A stretch of 64,000 bases of DNA from Lacimicrobium alkaliphilum (GTDB taxonomy: Bacteria > Pseudomonadota > Gammaproteobacteria > Enterobacterales > Alteromonadaceae): positions 52,578 through 116,577 of the forward strand of contig NZ_NISX01000016.1 in assembly GCF_002591895.1 (NCBI RefSeq), given 5' to 3'. Numbering within the stretch: position 1 is the stretch's first letter; the number at the start of each line of letters is the position of its first letter. A model generated the notes under the pieces. That model did no database searches, had not been told where the DNA came from, and saw only the letters and a list, made by a program, of their open reading frames with translations. A program made the translations under genes and the position numbers. This document shows, piece by piece, positions 18,186-28,655 of this stretch.

Positions 18186-20948
18186 ATGATAAAGATATTT
18201 ATCGACGGTCAGGATTACAAGGTCATCGAGGGGCAGAATCTGCTGCAGGCCTGTCTGTCACTAAAGCTGAATCTGCCTTATTTCTGTTGGCATCCGTCTA
18301 TGGGCTCGGTGGGAGCCTGTCGTCAGTGTGCGGTGACCCGGTACGAGGATGAGGATGATCGACAGGGGAAAATTATTATCGCCTGTATGACGCCGGTAGA
18401 AGAGGGAATGCGGGTGTCAGTCAAACAGTCACAGGAATCAGAATTCCGCGAGCAGATCATCGCTGCGATGATGACGCACCATCCCCACGACTGTCCTGTT
18501 TGTGCCGAAGGCGGAGAATGTCACCTGCAGGATATGACGGTGATGACAGGACATTACGCCAGGCAATTCAAAGGCCGTAAAACCAGCTTCAACAACCAGT
18601 ACCTTGGCCCGCTGCTCAAACATGAGATGAATCGCTGCATTACCTGCTACAGATGTGTGCGTTTCTATCGGGATTATGCCGGTGGAGAAGACCTTTCTGC
18701 GCAGGCGTCGAAGAACCATGTGTATTTTGGCCGTCAGACCGATGGGGTGTTGCAGAGCGAGTTTGCTGGCAATCTGGCAGAGGTCTGCCCTACCGGTGTT
18801 TTTACCGACAAGCCTTTTGGCAATCATTACAGCCGTAAGTGGGACATGCAGGCAGCACCGTCTGTCTGCCAGCATTGTTCGGTAGGCTGCAATACCAGTT
18901 TGTCAGAGCGCTACGGTTCGGTGCGACGGGTAACCAATCGCTTCAATGCACATCTCAACGGTTATTTTCTGTGTGATCGCGGCCGTTACGGTTTTGATTT
19001 TGTCAACAGCCCACAGCGCTGCCAGCAAATTCGCAGCAGTAACAAACCGGCGCAGTGGCAGGATGATTCACTGCAGCGGGTGCTCAGTGCACCAGGACGC
19101 TGGATCGGAATTGGCAGCAGCCAGGCCAGTCTGGAAGACAACTTCGCCCTGCAGCAGTTGGTGGGCAAAGATAATTTTTGTCCGGATCTGGATGACAAGC
19201 AACAGTCCCTGATGCAACTCCATGGTGAAATACTTCAGCAATACCCGATGGCCAGTCTGGCTGAGATTGAGCGGGCTGATGCGGTGCTGATCCTGGGGGA
19301 GGACATCAACTGCAGTGCACCGCGCATGGCCCTGGCTATTCGCCAGGCTTTGCTCAATAAGGCCCGCGACAAAGTCGAAACGCTCAACGTCCCCGGGTGG
19401 CAGGATGCCGCAGTACGTAACGTACTGCCCGATAATCCGGTACCACTGATCTGGTTCGGTTATGGCGAGAGCGAGCTTCAGAGCAGCGCACAGTTGCAGT
19501 TATTATGTGACGACCACCAAGCGGCCAGGCAGGGCTTTGCACTGGCCGGATTGTTGTGTGGTCACAACGTCGGCGTTGAGGTCAGTGAGGCACAGCAGCA
19601 GACTCGCCAGGCGGCCGGGATATTGCAAAAGGCCAGTCGACCGCTATTGATCGGCGGCTGGTCTGCCGGCAATCCTGCTTTACTGGCCGCTCTGGCTAAT
19701 CTGCGTAAGGCGCTGGGAGAGAAAGCGAGCATGGCGATTGCCGCCCCGGAGCACAACAGTCTGGGTTTGTCTGTGTTAATGCAAAAGGGCCATCTGAGCG
19801 CAGCTTCGCTGGAACAGAGCATAGATCGCGAACCGGTCAATCTGCTGGTACTGGACTATAAATCACAAAGCTGGCGAACCCGTATGGCTTCTCTGATGGA
19901 AAAAGCAAAACAGACCGTACGGCTGGGTTTGCTCGGTAATGAATCTGCAGAGGAGGCACTTTTGCCGGTGGCGGCATTCAGCGAGTGCAGTGGCTCGGCA
20001 GTAAACTATCAGGGTCGGGTACAATACTGGCAGCCAGCCAGCAAGGCATCAGGCGACTGTCTTCCCGGATGGCAATGGCTGGTGCATCTGGCAAAAATCC
20101 AGCAGAAGTCGCTGGCTGAGGTGGAAGATCTGGGTCAGCTGCGTCAACGACTGATGGCTGATTATCCACAGCTTGAAGGTGCCTGGGAGAATGATCCCCG
20201 TCAGCAGGCGATAGCTCAACAACCACCAAGATACAGCGGTCGCACGGCCATGCTGGCTAACCAGACAGTCCATGAGCCTAAACCCTATGCTGAACCTCAG
20301 GCTCCTTATCGCCAGAGTATGGAAGGTGGTGAACCACGCCACTCTGAAACCCATGCCCAGCCTTATAGCTGGTGGCCCGGATGGAACTCCAATCAATCCA
20401 TGCATAAGTTTCAGCAGGAATACCGGGGGCCGGAACTGGAACAACAACATTCCACTGTGGCCTTTGCACACTTCCAGAGTCCTGGCTGGTTCAAGTGGCG
20501 CAATCAGTGGTCAGGTTCAAAACACCGTGGCTATCGGCTGTTGTTCCTTGGCCAGGTCTTCGGCAGCGACGGCCTGAGTCTGGAGGCTCCTGCCATAGCA
20601 GAGCTGTGTGAACGGGCACAGTTGTGGATGAGACAGGATCAGGCTGATGGACTGGGTTTAAAGCCTGGTCAATGGGTGCAATGTGATGGCTTGCCATTGT
20701 GGCTTCAGGTAGGCATCAGCAAACAGGTTCCCCAAAACTGCCTGTTGGCCTATGTACCGGCGGATGAAGCGTTACCCTTTAAAGTGTGTGAGCATTTTGA
20801 TGTTGCCGATTTGCCACAGGCTGAGGCTCTGGAAAAACAATACCGTAGCCACCTTGATGATCTTAAGACTAACATGCAGATGCGTCAGGCCAGGTTGTTA
20901 CATCAGGATGAGTTCATTCCTATCCGTTTTGTGGAGGGGGTGAACTGA
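18186..20948 (+). CDS. nuoG: NADH-quinone oxidoreductase subunit G
   Basis: This 920-residue subunit is close in length to the E. coli protein. The N-terminal ferredoxin-like domain (YFCWHPSMGSVGACRQC) is followed by histidine-ligand and cysteine motifs for the next clusters (HHPHDCPVCAEGGECHLQD; CITCYRCVRFY). An intact extra N7 motif, C-x2-C-x3-C-x27-C, starts at SVCQHCSVGC; N7 is present in only some lineages. The rest is the molybdopterin-oxidoreductase-like domain, which carries no cofactor in complex I. Two in-frame ATGs lie upstream (18114, 18150). 18186 matches the family start (MIKIFIDGQ) and leaves a 50-base gap after nuoF. Confidence 0.93.
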   Translation: MIKIFIDGQDYKVIEGQNLLQACLSLKLNLPYFCWHPSMGSVGACRQCAVTRYEDEDDRQGKIIIACMTPVEEGMRVSVKQSQESEFREQIIAAMMTHHPHDCPVCAEGGECHLQDMTVMTGHYARQFKGRKTSFNNQYLGPLLKHEMNRCITCYRCVRFYRDYAGGEDLSAQASKNHVYFGRQTDGVLQSEFAGNLAEVCPTGVFTDKPFGNHYSRKWDMQAAPSVCQHCSVGCNTSLSERYGSVRRVTNRFNAHLNGYFLCDRGRYGFDFVNSPQRCQQIRSSNKPAQWQDDSLQRVLSAPGRWIGIGSSQASLEDNFALQQLVGKDNFCPDLDDKQQSLMQLHGEILQQYPMASLAEIERADAVLILGEDINCSAPRMALAIRQALLNKARDKVETLNVPGWQDAAVRNVLPDNPVPLIWFGYGESELQSSAQLQLLCDDHQAARQGFALAGLLCGHNVGVEVSEAQQQTRQAAGILQKASRPLLIGGWSAGNPALLAALANLRKALGEKASMAIAAPEHNSLGLSVLMQKGHLSAASLEQSIDREPVNLLVLDYKSQSWRTRMASLMEKAKQTVRLGLLGNESAEEALLPVAAFSECSGSAVNYQGRVQYWQPASKASGDCLPGWQWLVHLAKIQQKSLAEVEDLGQLRQRLMADYPQLEGAWENDPRQQAIAQQPPRYSGRTAMLANQTVHEPKPYAEPQAPYRQSMEGGEPRHSETHAQPYSWWPGWNSNQSMHKFQQEYRGPELEQQHSTVAFAHFQSPGWFKWRNQWSGSKHRGYRLLFLGQVFGSDGLSLEAPAIAELCERAQLWMRQDQADGLGLKPGQWVQCDGLPLWLQVGISKQVPQNCLLAYVPADEALPFKVCEHFDVADLPQAEALEKQYRSHLDDLKTNMQMRQARLLHQDEFIPIRFVEGVN

Positions 20949-21901
20949 TGTGGGATATGGAGCTGCTGCTGAAGATAACGCTGTTGGTATCCACCTTGTT
21001 GCCCACAGCCGCCTTGCTAGTATGGCTTGAACGACGCCTGCTGGGTTTCTGGCAGGAGCGTTGCGGCCCGAACCGGGTGGGCCCCTTCGGGATACTGCAA
21101 TCACTGGCTGATCTAATCAAGATCCTGTTTAAGCATGACTGGATCCCTCCTTTTGCCGATAAGCCGCTGTTTGTGCTGGCCCCTCTGATTGGCGCGCTGG
21201 CGGTGATGATGAGCTTTGTGGTTGTGCCACTGTCGCCCGGCTGGATGATTTCTGACAGTCACATTGGTCTGTTGTTCTTCCTGGCGATGACTTCGCTGGC
21301 GGTCTATGGGGTGCTGTTAGCAGGTTGGTCATCCAACAATAAATATGCCCTGCTCGGTGGTATGCGCGCAGCGGCGCAAACCATTTGTTATGAAGTGTTT
21401 ATGGGCGTTTCGCTGCTTGGTGTGGTGATTCTGGCCGGTAGTTTCAGGCTCAGTGACATCGTCCAGGCCCAGCAGGGGTTGTGGTTTGTCATCCCTCAGT
21501 TTGTCGGCTTTGTGATCTTCATCATCGCCGGGATAGCGGAGAGCCATCGTCTGCCTTTCGATTTGCCGGAAGCCGAGACCGAGCTGACGGGTGGTTTTCA
21601 CACCGAATATTCGGGTATCAAGTTTGCGCTGTTTTTCCTCGGCGAATACCTGGGCATCATGTTGATCTCAATGATGGCCACAACCCTGTTTCTTGGTGGC
21701 TGGCTGGGGCCCTGGCTACCCCCGTTGGTATGGTTTCTGCTCAAAACACTTTTGCTTATCTGTTTCTTTATTCTGCTGCGGGCTTCTTTACCAAGGCCCA
21801 GGTATGACCAGTTGCTGGCCTTTGGCTGGAAATGGCTGTTGCCATTGGCTCTGGTGAATCTGCTGGTGACCGCAGCCATCAAACTGACAGGAGGGACCTG
21901 A
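20948..21901 (+). CDS. nuoH: NADH-quinone oxidoreductase subunit H
   Basis: A 317-residue polytopic membrane subunit with about eight helices, forming the quinone access channel at the base of the peripheral arm. Conserved segments include [21 protein letters not shown] near the N-terminus and the acidic loop [24 protein letters not shown]. Its ATG shares a base with the nuoG stop codon (TGATG), so translation is coupled. Confidence 0.95.
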   Translation: MWDMELLLKITLLVSTLLPTAALLVWLERRLLGFWQERCGPNRVGPFGILQSLADLIKILFKHDWIPPFADKPLFVLAPLIGALAVMMSFVVVPLSPGWMISDSHIGLLFFLAMTSLAVYGVLLAGWSSNNKYALLGGMRAAAQTICYEVFMGVSLLGVVILAGSFRLSDIVQAQQGLWFVIPQFVGFVIFIIAGIAESHRLPFDLPEAETELTGGFHTEYSGIKFALFFLGEYLGIMLISMMATTLFLGGWLGPWLPPLVWFLLKTLLLICFFILLRASLPRPRYDQLLAFGWKWLLPLALVNLLVTAAIKLTGGT

Positions 21902-21905
21902 AACG

Positions 21906-22421
21906 ATGTGGAGTCAACTGGTTACCATCTGGCGTGTTTTCAGACACCTTTTTGCGGCCCGGGACACAGTCCGGTATCCGGAGCAAAAGCCCTATTTGTC
22001 TCCGCGCTACCGCGGCCGTATTGTTCTTACCCGGGATCCCGATGGTGATGAACGCTGCGTGGCGTGCAACCTTTGTGCGGTGGCCTGTCCGGTAGATTGT
22101 ATCTCTTTGCAGAAGACCGAAGACGACGACGGTCGCTGGCGACCGGCATTTTTTCGGATCAATTTCTCCCGCTGCATTATGTGTGGTTTATGTGAAGAGG
22201 CCTGCCCTACTTACGCTATACAGCTGACTCCGGATGTAGAAATGAGCGAATACGATCGCAACAGTCTGGTTTATGAAAAAGAGCATCTGACCATCGATGG
22301 GCAGGGTAAATATCCGGGTTACAGTTTTTATCGCAAGGCCGGTATCAGTATCAAAGGTAAGGCCAAGGGCGAGGCTGATCAGGAAGAGAAACCCGTCGAT
22401 GTAAGGAATCTGTTGCCATGA
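21906..22421 (+). CDS. nuoI: NADH-quinone oxidoreductase subunit I
   Basis: A 171-residue ferredoxin-type subunit binding two 4Fe-4S clusters (N6a, N6b). Both classical motifs are present: [16 protein letters not shown] and [16 protein letters not shown]. It carries electrons from NuoG to NuoB. It starts 4 bases after the nuoH stop and overlaps nuoJ by ATGA. Confidence 0.95.
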   Translation: MWSQLVTIWRVFRHLFAARDTVRYPEQKPYLSPRYRGRIVLTRDPDGDERCVACNLCAVACPVDCISLQKTEDDDGRWRPAFFRINFSRCIMCGLCEEACPTYAIQLTPDVEMSEYDRNSLVYEKEHLTIDGQGKYPGYSFYRKAGISIKGKAKGEADQEEKPVDVRNLLP

Positions 22422-22930
22422 TTATACAGTGGCTGTTTTACGCCAGCGCTACCATCGCTGTAGTGGCGAGCCTGTTGGTGATCACCAGCAAAAATGCGGT
22501 ACACGCCATTCTATATCTGGTGGTCAGTCTGCTGGCGCTGTCTCTATGCTTCTATCTGTTGGGTGCGCCTTTTGCAGCCGCCTTGCAGATTATCGTCTAT
22601 GCCGGCGCCATTATGGTGTTGTTTGTTTTTGCTGTGATGCTGTTCAATATCAGCGATGAAGATGTCAGGCGTGAAGCGCAGTGGCTCAGCTGGCAAGCCT
22701 GGGTGGGCCCCACTGTGTTGGCGTTGTTGTTACTGGCCCAATGGGTATTGTTCATTCAGCTGGCACCTGCCTCAGCCATGACAGAAACCATCATGGTGGA
22801 AGCCCGGGCAGTGGGTGCCACGTTGTTCGGCCCCTATCTGTTGGCGGTGGAAATCGCCTCCTTTCTGCTTTTAGCCGGCTTGGTGGGTGGGTTCCATCTG
22901 GCTAAAAAACTACCGGAGGACAACCAATGA
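22418..22930 (+). CDS. nuoJ: NADH-quinone oxidoreductase subunit J
   Basis: A 170-residue membrane subunit with five predicted helices. The [17 protein letters not shown] helix contains the family's pi-bulge region. It links the quinone site to the proton-pumping arm. It overlaps both nuoI and nuoK by 4 bases. Confidence 0.94.
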   Translation: MIIQWLFYASATIAVVASLLVITSKNAVHAILYLVVSLLALSLCFYLLGAPFAAALQIIVYAGAIMVLFVFAVMLFNISDEDVRREAQWLSWQAWVGPTVLALLLLAQWVLFIQLAPASAMTETIMVEARAVGATLFGPYLLAVEIASFLLLAGLVGGFHLAKKLPEDNQ

Positions 22931-23232
22931 CCGTACCTCTGGAACATGGATTGGTGCTGGTGGTGTTGCTCTGGTGCATCGGTCTTCTGGGGCTGCTGAC
23001 CCGCAAAAACACATTGTTTATGTTGATGTCCCTGGAGATTATGCTCAATGCCGGGGCGTTGGCTTTTATCCTGGCAGGCAGCATCTGGCAGCAGCCTGAT
23101 GGTCAGGTCATGTATATTCTGATCCTGGCCATTGCCGCGGCTGAGGTGGGTATCGGTCTGGCGCTGCTGATCCGGCTACGCCAGCATATCCGGGATCTGA
23201 ACATTGATCGTCTCAGCGAGTTGGAGGGGTAG
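22927..23232 (+). CDS. nuoK: NADH-quinone oxidoreductase subunit K
   Basis: A 101-residue, three-helix membrane subunit. The conserved buried glutamates of the proton path are in [16 protein letters not shown] and [14 protein letters not shown]. Overlaps nuoJ by ATGA and ends 3 bases before nuoL. Confidence 0.95.
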   Translation: MTVPLEHGLVLVVLLWCIGLLGLLTRKNTLFMLMSLEIMLNAGALAFILAGSIWQQPDGQVMYILILAIAAAEVGIGLALLIRLRQHIRDLNIDRLSELEG

Positions 23233-23235
23233 GTC

Positions 23236-25038
23236 GTGCTCGAATGGCTTTATCTTATCCCCCTGTTACCACTGATATCCGCTCTGCTGCTGGTGGCGTT
23301 GTATGCAATATTGCCAAGGCTTATTGTCATATTATTGGGGGTGGGCTGTTTAACGCTGGCAGCACTGTTAACGGCTCTGGTGGGGTGGGAATTCTATCAG
23401 GCAGGTGCAGAGCCCGTCCGGGTGTTGCTGTTCAACTGGCTGCCACTGACTACTGCCCCCATTAATGTCAGCCTGTATCTTGACCAACTGTCGATGTTAA
23501 TGATGGCGGTGGTAACCGGTGTGGGGTGGCCGATTCACTGGTACGCCGCATCCTATATGGCCAGAGACAAAGATGTACAACGCTTTTTTGTGTACATGAA
23601 CCTGTTCGTATTTGCCATGCTGATGTTGGTGCTGAGTGACAACCTGGTGCTGTTGTATCTGGGCTGGGAGGGGGTTGGTCTGTGCAGTTTTCTGCTAATT
23701 GGTTTCTGGCAGAAGCAGGCGGAAAATGTAAAAGCGGCCAAAAAGGCCTTTGTGGTGACCCGGGTTGGCGACACGGCGCTGATGATTGCGCTGCTGATGC
23801 TGTTTGCCGAGTTTGGCAGCCTGTCAATTCCGGCCATCCTGCACAGTGATCTCAGCATAAACGAAAATACGCTTTGGTGGATCGGCCTGCTACTGCTTGG
23901 CGGAGCCGTTGGCAAGTCGGCGCAGTTACCCCTGCAAACCTGGTTGCCGGATGCCATGGCGGGGCCCACGCCTGTAAGTGCCCTGATCCATGCCGCTACC
24001 ATGGTCACTGCAGGAGTCTATCTGGTTGCCAGGATGCATCCGCTTTTTGAACCCCAGATACTGACCCTCATTGCCTGGGTTGGAGCCCTGACACTGGTTC
24101 TGGCAGGTCTGTCCGCTCTGGTGCAGACCGATATAAAAAGGGTGCTGGCCTATTCCACCATGAGCCAGATTGGCTATATGTTTCTGGGGCTGGGAGCTAT
24201 GGCTTATGACAGTGCGATTTTCCATCTGATGACCCATGCGTTCTTCAAAGCACTGCTGTTTCTGACTGCCGGCACCATTATCCTCAAGCTTCATCATCAA
24301 CAGGACATGCGTAAAATGGGAGGCATATTCAGGAAGCTGCCGCTGACCAGTGCATTTCTGTTGATTGGGTTACTGGCGCTGGTGGGTATGCCGGGTACTG
24401 CCGGGTTTTTCTCCAAAGAAGCGATCCTGGCTGCCACCTGGCAGGCGGATACAGCGGGGCCGTTATTGTGGTGCATTGCCCTGTTTGGTGTATTGCTGAC
24501 CAGCCTGTACAGCTTCCGGCTGCTGTTTATGGTGTGTCTGGGGCAGCCAAACCATTCTTATCAGCCACAGGAATATTCTGCTGCCAGTCAGTGGGTATTG
24601 CCTCTGTGGGTACTGGCACTGCTGTCACTGGCAGGAGGTTGGATTGCTCCGGATTTTGGCCGCGTGTTTACAGCCGGCCAGGCGGGACATCTTGCCTGGT
24701 ATCTGCAATGGCTGCCAGTGGCGGTAACGCTATTGGGGCTGTTACTGGTCTGGTGTCAATTTTCACGGTCTGGCGGTGCTATTCCACATCGCCTGCATCA
24801 ATGGCTGCAAGACGGGCTGGGATTCGACTGGCTATATAACAAATTACTGGTGCAACCTCTGGGCTGTGTCGCCCGGGTGAACAAGGCCGATATACTGGAA
24901 AGCCCCTACCGTTTTGTTGCCTGGTTGAACCTGTCCATTAACCAGCTGCTGGTATTGACGCAGAATGGACGAGTGCGCTGGTATCTTTACGCGACACTGG
25001 CCGGGTGCTTTGTCATGTTGGGGGGACTGCTATGGTAG
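23236..25038 (+). CDS. nuoL: NADH-quinone oxidoreductase subunit L
   Basis: A 600-residue antiporter-like proton-pumping subunit ending in the lateral helix and a terminal membrane segment. Conserved motifs are LYLGWEGVGLCSFLLIGFW, WLPDAMAGPTPVSALIHAATMVTAG and MTHAFFKALLFLTAG. Translation begins at GTG 23236 (MLEWLYLIPLLP) after GGAGGGG. Its end overlaps nuoM by 7 bases. Confidence 0.94.
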   Translation: MLEWLYLIPLLPLISALLLVALYAILPRLIVILLGVGCLTLAALLTALVGWEFYQAGAEPVRVLLFNWLPLTTAPINVSLYLDQLSMLMMAVVTGVGWPIHWYAASYMARDKDVQRFFVYMNLFVFAMLMLVLSDNLVLLYLGWEGVGLCSFLLIGFWQKQAENVKAAKKAFVVTRVGDTALMIALLMLFAEFGSLSIPAILHSDLSINENTLWWIGLLLLGGAVGKSAQLPLQTWLPDAMAGPTPVSALIHAATMVTAGVYLVARMHPLFEPQILTLIAWVGALTLVLAGLSALVQTDIKRVLAYSTMSQIGYMFLGLGAMAYDSAIFHLMTHAFFKALLFLTAGTIILKLHHQQDMRKMGGIFRKLPLTSAFLLIGLLALVGMPGTAGFFSKEAILAATWQADTAGPLLWCIALFGVLLTSLYSFRLLFMVCLGQPNHSYQPQEYSAASQWVLPLWVLALLSLAGGWIAPDFGRVFTAGQAGHLAWYLQWLPVAVTLLGLLLVWCQFSRSGGAIPHRLHQWLQDGLGFDWLYNKLLVQPLGCVARVNKADILESPYRFVAWLNLSINQLLVLTQNGRVRWYLYATLAGCFVMLGGLLW

Positions 25039-26489
25039 CCTTGAGTAGTCTGATCTGGTGCCCTGTGCTATTGGGCATTCTGAGCTGGCTGGCAGAACGG
25101 CGTCTGCGCGGTGCCGGGAATTGGGTCACTCTGGGCGCTCTGGTGCTGCTGTTGTTTGTCAGCTTCTATCTTGGGGCAATGGGCGACAGTTTTGTCAGCC
25201 TGAGCTGGTTTAGCCGGTTCAATATTCACTTTACGCTTTTCTATGACGGACTGGCACAGCTGATGGTGGTGATGACCCTGTTGCTGGCTATGCTCGCGTT
25301 ACTGGTTTCCTGGCGGGAAATCGACCGGCGCCACGGCTTTTTTCATTTTAATCTGATGTTCAGTGTGGCTGGTATCAATGGCGTGTTTCTGGCTGCTGAT
25401 CTGTTCCTGTTTTTCCTCTGCTGGGAAGCCATGCTGCTTCCCATGACGGCGCTGATTCTCATCTGGGGGCACGAAAACCGCCGCTATGCCGCCATCAAGT
25501 TCTTTATTTTCACCCAGGTCAGTGGCTTGCTGATGCTGCTATCCATTATTGCACTGGCACTGTTTCATCAACACAGTCAGGGAAGTCTGAGTTTCAGCCT
25601 CAATGAGCTGCAATATCTTGATCTGCCGATCGATGTTCAGTTCTGGCTGATGCTGGGCTTTTTCATTGCCTTTGCGGTTAAGTTGCCATCAGTACCCTTT
25701 CATACCTGGCTCCCTGATGCTCATACGCAGGCGCCGACAGCAGGCAGTGTATTACTGGCGGGGATATTGCTCAAAACCGGCGCGTATGGATTAATTCGGG
25801 TGCTATTACCCCTGTTCCCAGAGGCGGCAATGAGCTTTGCGCCGGTGGCGGTGACTCTGGGGGTGATCAGCATTGTGTACGGGGCGCTTATGGCATTCAG
25901 TCAGACAGACTTCAAACGTCTGGTGGCGTATTCGAGTATCAGCCATATGGGCTTTATTCTGCTGGCTCTGTTCAGCTGGCAGGCCATCGCTTTGCAGGGG
26001 GCCGTGCTGGTCATGGTGGCTCATGGGATCAGCAGCGCAGGCCTGTTCTGTGTTGCAGGTATGCTGCAACACAGATTGCAAAGCCGTGAGCTGGGCGAGA
26101 TGGGCGGCCTTTGGGCCAGTGCTCCACGTATGGCCACTGTGACTCTGGTTTTTGTGATGGCTGGGATCGGTCTGCCAGGGCTTGCCAACTTCAATGGCGA
26201 ATTTTTATCGTTGCTCGGCAGTTTTGCCGTTTACCCACTGCACGCCGTAGCGGCGACACTGGCTATTGTCGGCTCGGCGCTATATGGCCTGCGTCTTTTT
26301 CAACGTACATTTCAGGGCCCGGTGCATACCGAGGTGGAGGATTTGCAAGGCCGGGAGCTGCTGTTCTGCGGGTTACTGGTGCTGGCGCTGGTATATTTTG
26401 GCGTGCAGCCTCATCTTATTCTCGAGGCCAGTGCCGCAAGCCTCGACAAGCTGTCAGCTCTGGCCAGCTTCAGTGAGGTGCGTCCATGA
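25032..26489 (+). CDS. nuoM: NADH-quinone oxidoreductase subunit M
   Basis: A 485-residue antiporter-like subunit with LPSVPFHTWLPDAHTQAPTAGSVLLAG and the FKRLVAYSSISHMG helix. ATG 25032 (MVALSSLIWCP), behind GGGGGG, is preferred to an in-frame GTG at 25005 that lies deep inside nuoL. It overlaps nuoN by 4 bases. Confidence 0.94.
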   Translation: MVALSSLIWCPVLLGILSWLAERRLRGAGNWVTLGALVLLLFVSFYLGAMGDSFVSLSWFSRFNIHFTLFYDGLAQLMVVMTLLLAMLALLVSWREIDRRHGFFHFNLMFSVAGINGVFLAADLFLFFLCWEAMLLPMTALILIWGHENRRYAAIKFFIFTQVSGLLMLLSIIALALFHQHSQGSLSFSLNELQYLDLPIDVQFWLMLGFFIAFAVKLPSVPFHTWLPDAHTQAPTAGSVLLAGILLKTGAYGLIRVLLPLFPEAAMSFAPVAVTLGVISIVYGALMAFSQTDFKRLVAYSSISHMGFILLALFSWQAIALQGAVLVMVAHGISSAGLFCVAGMLQHRLQSRELGEMGGLWASAPRMATVTLVFVMAGIGLPGLANFNGEFLSLLGSFAVYPLHAVAATLAIVGSALYGLRLFQRTFQGPVHTEVEDLQGRELLFCGLLVLALVYFGVQPHLILEASAASLDKLSALASFSEVRP

Positions 26490-27919
26490 GCATGCATGAA
26501 CTTTGGTTGCTCTCGCCTATTATTCTGCTGGGTATCGGCATTCTGGTATTGATGCTGCAGACTTCCTGGAAGCGCAATGCCAATCTGGCCCGCGGGCTGG
26601 CTTTGATGACTTTGCTCATCACCCTGGTTGCCCATTTGTTTTTCTATCCCGATCACAGCCAGACACTGACCCTGCTGTTTGAACATGAGCCAGTGGGTGG
26701 CTTCTTTTCTCTGTTACTGCTGCTTGCCAGCCTGTCTGTGGCATTTTTGCAGGGGCCGTACAGTGGTGGGCAGAGTCGTGAGGTCAGCGAAGAGTTTTAT
26801 CTGTTGTTGTTGTTGTCCACTCTGGGGGCCATGTTGCTGGTAATGGCAAGGCATGTGGCAGGGGTGTTGATTTCCATCGAACTGATGAGCCTGGCCATGC
26901 TCGCCATGCTGGCCTACAACCGACAGCGTCGGGATTCTCTGGAAGGGGCTATCAAGTACCTGTTGTTATCTGGTGCCGCTACCAGCCTGATGTTGCTCGG
27001 TTTTGGCATTCTCTATGCTGTGACAGGCCACCTGCTACTGGCCGAGATGCTGGCTGTGGATCCCGGCTTGCCGGGTAAGGCGGGTTTGATACTGGTGGTA
27101 GCGGCCCTGGCGTTTAAACTTTCGTTGGTACCCTTGCACTTCTGGACGCCGGACGTGTACCAGGGGGCGCCGCTGAATTCCACACTACTACTGACGACGC
27201 TGTCTAAAGCGGCGGTGTTTGCCTTACTGCTCAAGCTGATGCTGATGGTGCCACAGGGTCTGGCCGGGGATTTGACTCTGATATTAAGCTGGATGGCGAT
27301 TGCCAGCATGTTGACAGGCAACTGGCTGGCCCTGCAACAGAATAACCTTAAACGACTTATGGCGTATTCCGCTATTGCACATATGGGCTATGTGCTGGTG
27401 GCGGCGATTATTGCCATGGGGCAGGATGATGATCTGGTACTGGAAACCGCCGCTTATTATATGCTGGCCTACCTGATTGCCTCCATTCTGGTTTTCAGTG
27501 TGTTGGCCAACCTGTCTCAACTTGATGCGGAAAAAGATGTGGACAGGACAGACGAGATCCGCGGTCTGTTCTGGCAACATCCTTGGCTGGCAGTGACTCT
27601 TGTACTGGCATTTCTGTCATTGGCTGGCATGCCAATAACAATCGGCTTTATCGGCAAGTTTTATCTGCTGACACTGGCAGTGGGTCTGTCGGCCTGGTGG
27701 CTGGTCGGGGCCATGCTGGTTGGCAGTGCCGTGGGTCTCTATTATTACCTGCGGGTTATTTTCGTATTGTTTGACAAAACAGACCGGTCGCTACCCACTG
27801 CGAAATCTTTCTACCTGAGTAAAATCTGGCTGGGTCTGATTGCTATCAGCTTGCTGACCCTGGGAGTGCTGCCTGGCTTACTGGGTGATCAGCTTGGTGG
27901 TCTATTGTTTGCGGGTTGA
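26486..27919 (+). CDS. nuoN: NADH-quinone oxidoreductase subunit N
   Basis: A 477-residue antiporter-like subunit and the last gene of the operon. Recognisable segments are LVPLHFWTPDVYQGAP and NLKRLMAYSAIAHMGYVL. No clear intrinsic terminator follows; the next 270 bases contain only decayed sequence (see 27966-28080). Confidence 0.94.
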   Translation: MSMHELWLLSPIILLGIGILVLMLQTSWKRNANLARGLALMTLLITLVAHLFFYPDHSQTLTLLFEHEPVGGFFSLLLLLASLSVAFLQGPYSGGQSREVSEEFYLLLLLSTLGAMLLVMARHVAGVLISIELMSLAMLAMLAYNRQRRDSLEGAIKYLLLSGAATSLMLLGFGILYAVTGHLLLAEMLAVDPGLPGKAGLILVVAALAFKLSLVPLHFWTPDVYQGAPLNSTLLLTTLSKAAVFALLLKLMLMVPQGLAGDLTLILSWMAIASMLTGNWLALQQNNLKRLMAYSAIAHMGYVLVAAIIAMGQDDDLVLETAAYYMLAYLIASILVFSVLANLSQLDAEKDVDRTDEIRGLFWQHPWLAVTLVLAFLSLAGMPITIGFIGKFYLLTLAVGLSAWWLVGAMLVGSAVGLYYYLRVIFVLFDKTDRSLPTAKSFYLSKIWLGLIAISLLTLGVLPGLLGDQLGGLLFAG

Positions 27920-27965
27920 CGCTCTCAGTGATCGTGGTTTACCTCTCGGGTGATTTACCAATTAC

Positions 27966-28080
27966 GATCGGTCTGAACAGCACCATAAACCTTAATCCAA
28001 TGCGCTTCGACAAACACCGGCGGTAGCACTGGTGCAGATCGGTGTGGCTGTTAAACATGATAAAATTCCAGCTCCCGATG
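27966..28080 (-). pseudogene. Decayed fragment related to the DUF4440-like part of the 57404-58126 gene
   Basis: Read on the minus strand, this stretch gives ELEFYH, then after a deletion MFNSHTDLH, then (frame-shifted) a copy of the segment that reads PGYGAIQTG in the intact gene. At DNA level long runs match bases 57945-58110, for example GGTCTGAA-AGCACCATAA and AGATCGGTGT--CTGTTAAACATG. About 60 bases present in the intact copy are missing between the ELEFYH and MFN parts, and a one-base indel breaks the frame. No start, ribosome-binding site or C-terminal half remains. It is a relic of a paralogue or of a duplicated segment. Confidence 0.7.
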
Positions 28081-28187
28081 ACAAAACACAGTGCTTTGCT
28101 GTTATTCGTTGTTGTAGCAGCGAACAGCATGGCAAAGCATACCGCACAGGATCGCCCATAATCATGGTATGTTCTGAATATCGGGCA

Positions 28188-28592
28188 TCAGGCGTCTTTT
28201 TTCAGTTTACTCATTTCACTAGCCAGCTTATTAACCAGCTCCTGGTTTTTATTCACGACCTGATTAATTTCGTCTGCCGAGCTGCTAGCTTTAGAGGCGA
28301 GGCTGCGCACTTCGTCGGCAACAACAGAAAAGCCTCTGCCTGCTTCTCCCGCTCTTGCAGCCTCAATGGCGGCGTTGAGTGCCAGTAAGTTGGTTTGATC
28401 GGCGATTGCGTTGATGCTGGAGACCATTTCGGAAATACTGCTGCCAGAACTAACCAGCCCTTGCATCACGGACTCTGTTTTACTTACCACCTGGCGACGG
28501 TCGCTGACATCGTTTGCATACATGATAATTTTCTGTGGATTCCCTTCAAGATCCTTAATCGTGGCAAAAATGCAGAAGACCATTCTTAGCAT
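28188..28592 (-). pseudogene. 5'-truncated methyl-accepting chemotaxis protein fragment
   Basis: The 134-residue frame begins within what looks like the end of a PAS domain ([20 protein letters not shown]). It continues into the hairpin tip of an MCP signalling domain ([20 protein letters not shown], then [15 protein letters not shown]). The membrane segments, ligand domain and most of the PAS domain are absent. No ribosome-binding site precedes the ATG at 28592. Full MCPs exceed 400 residues. The 3' end, by contrast, has a natural-looking stop. A truncated gene left at a rearrangement junction is the simplest reading; a short cytoplasmic signalling protein is possible but less likely. Confidence 0.7.
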
Positions 28593-28655
28593 TACCGCTA
28601 CGCGATAATGCGTATTAAGGCCGTTAAAAGAATGATCAATCTAAATGGGCGCAGC

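Noticed and set aside
13576..27919. Many long antisense open frames within the nuo operon.
   Set aside because: They mirror GC-rich coding DNA on the other strand, lack start signals and match no known protein families.
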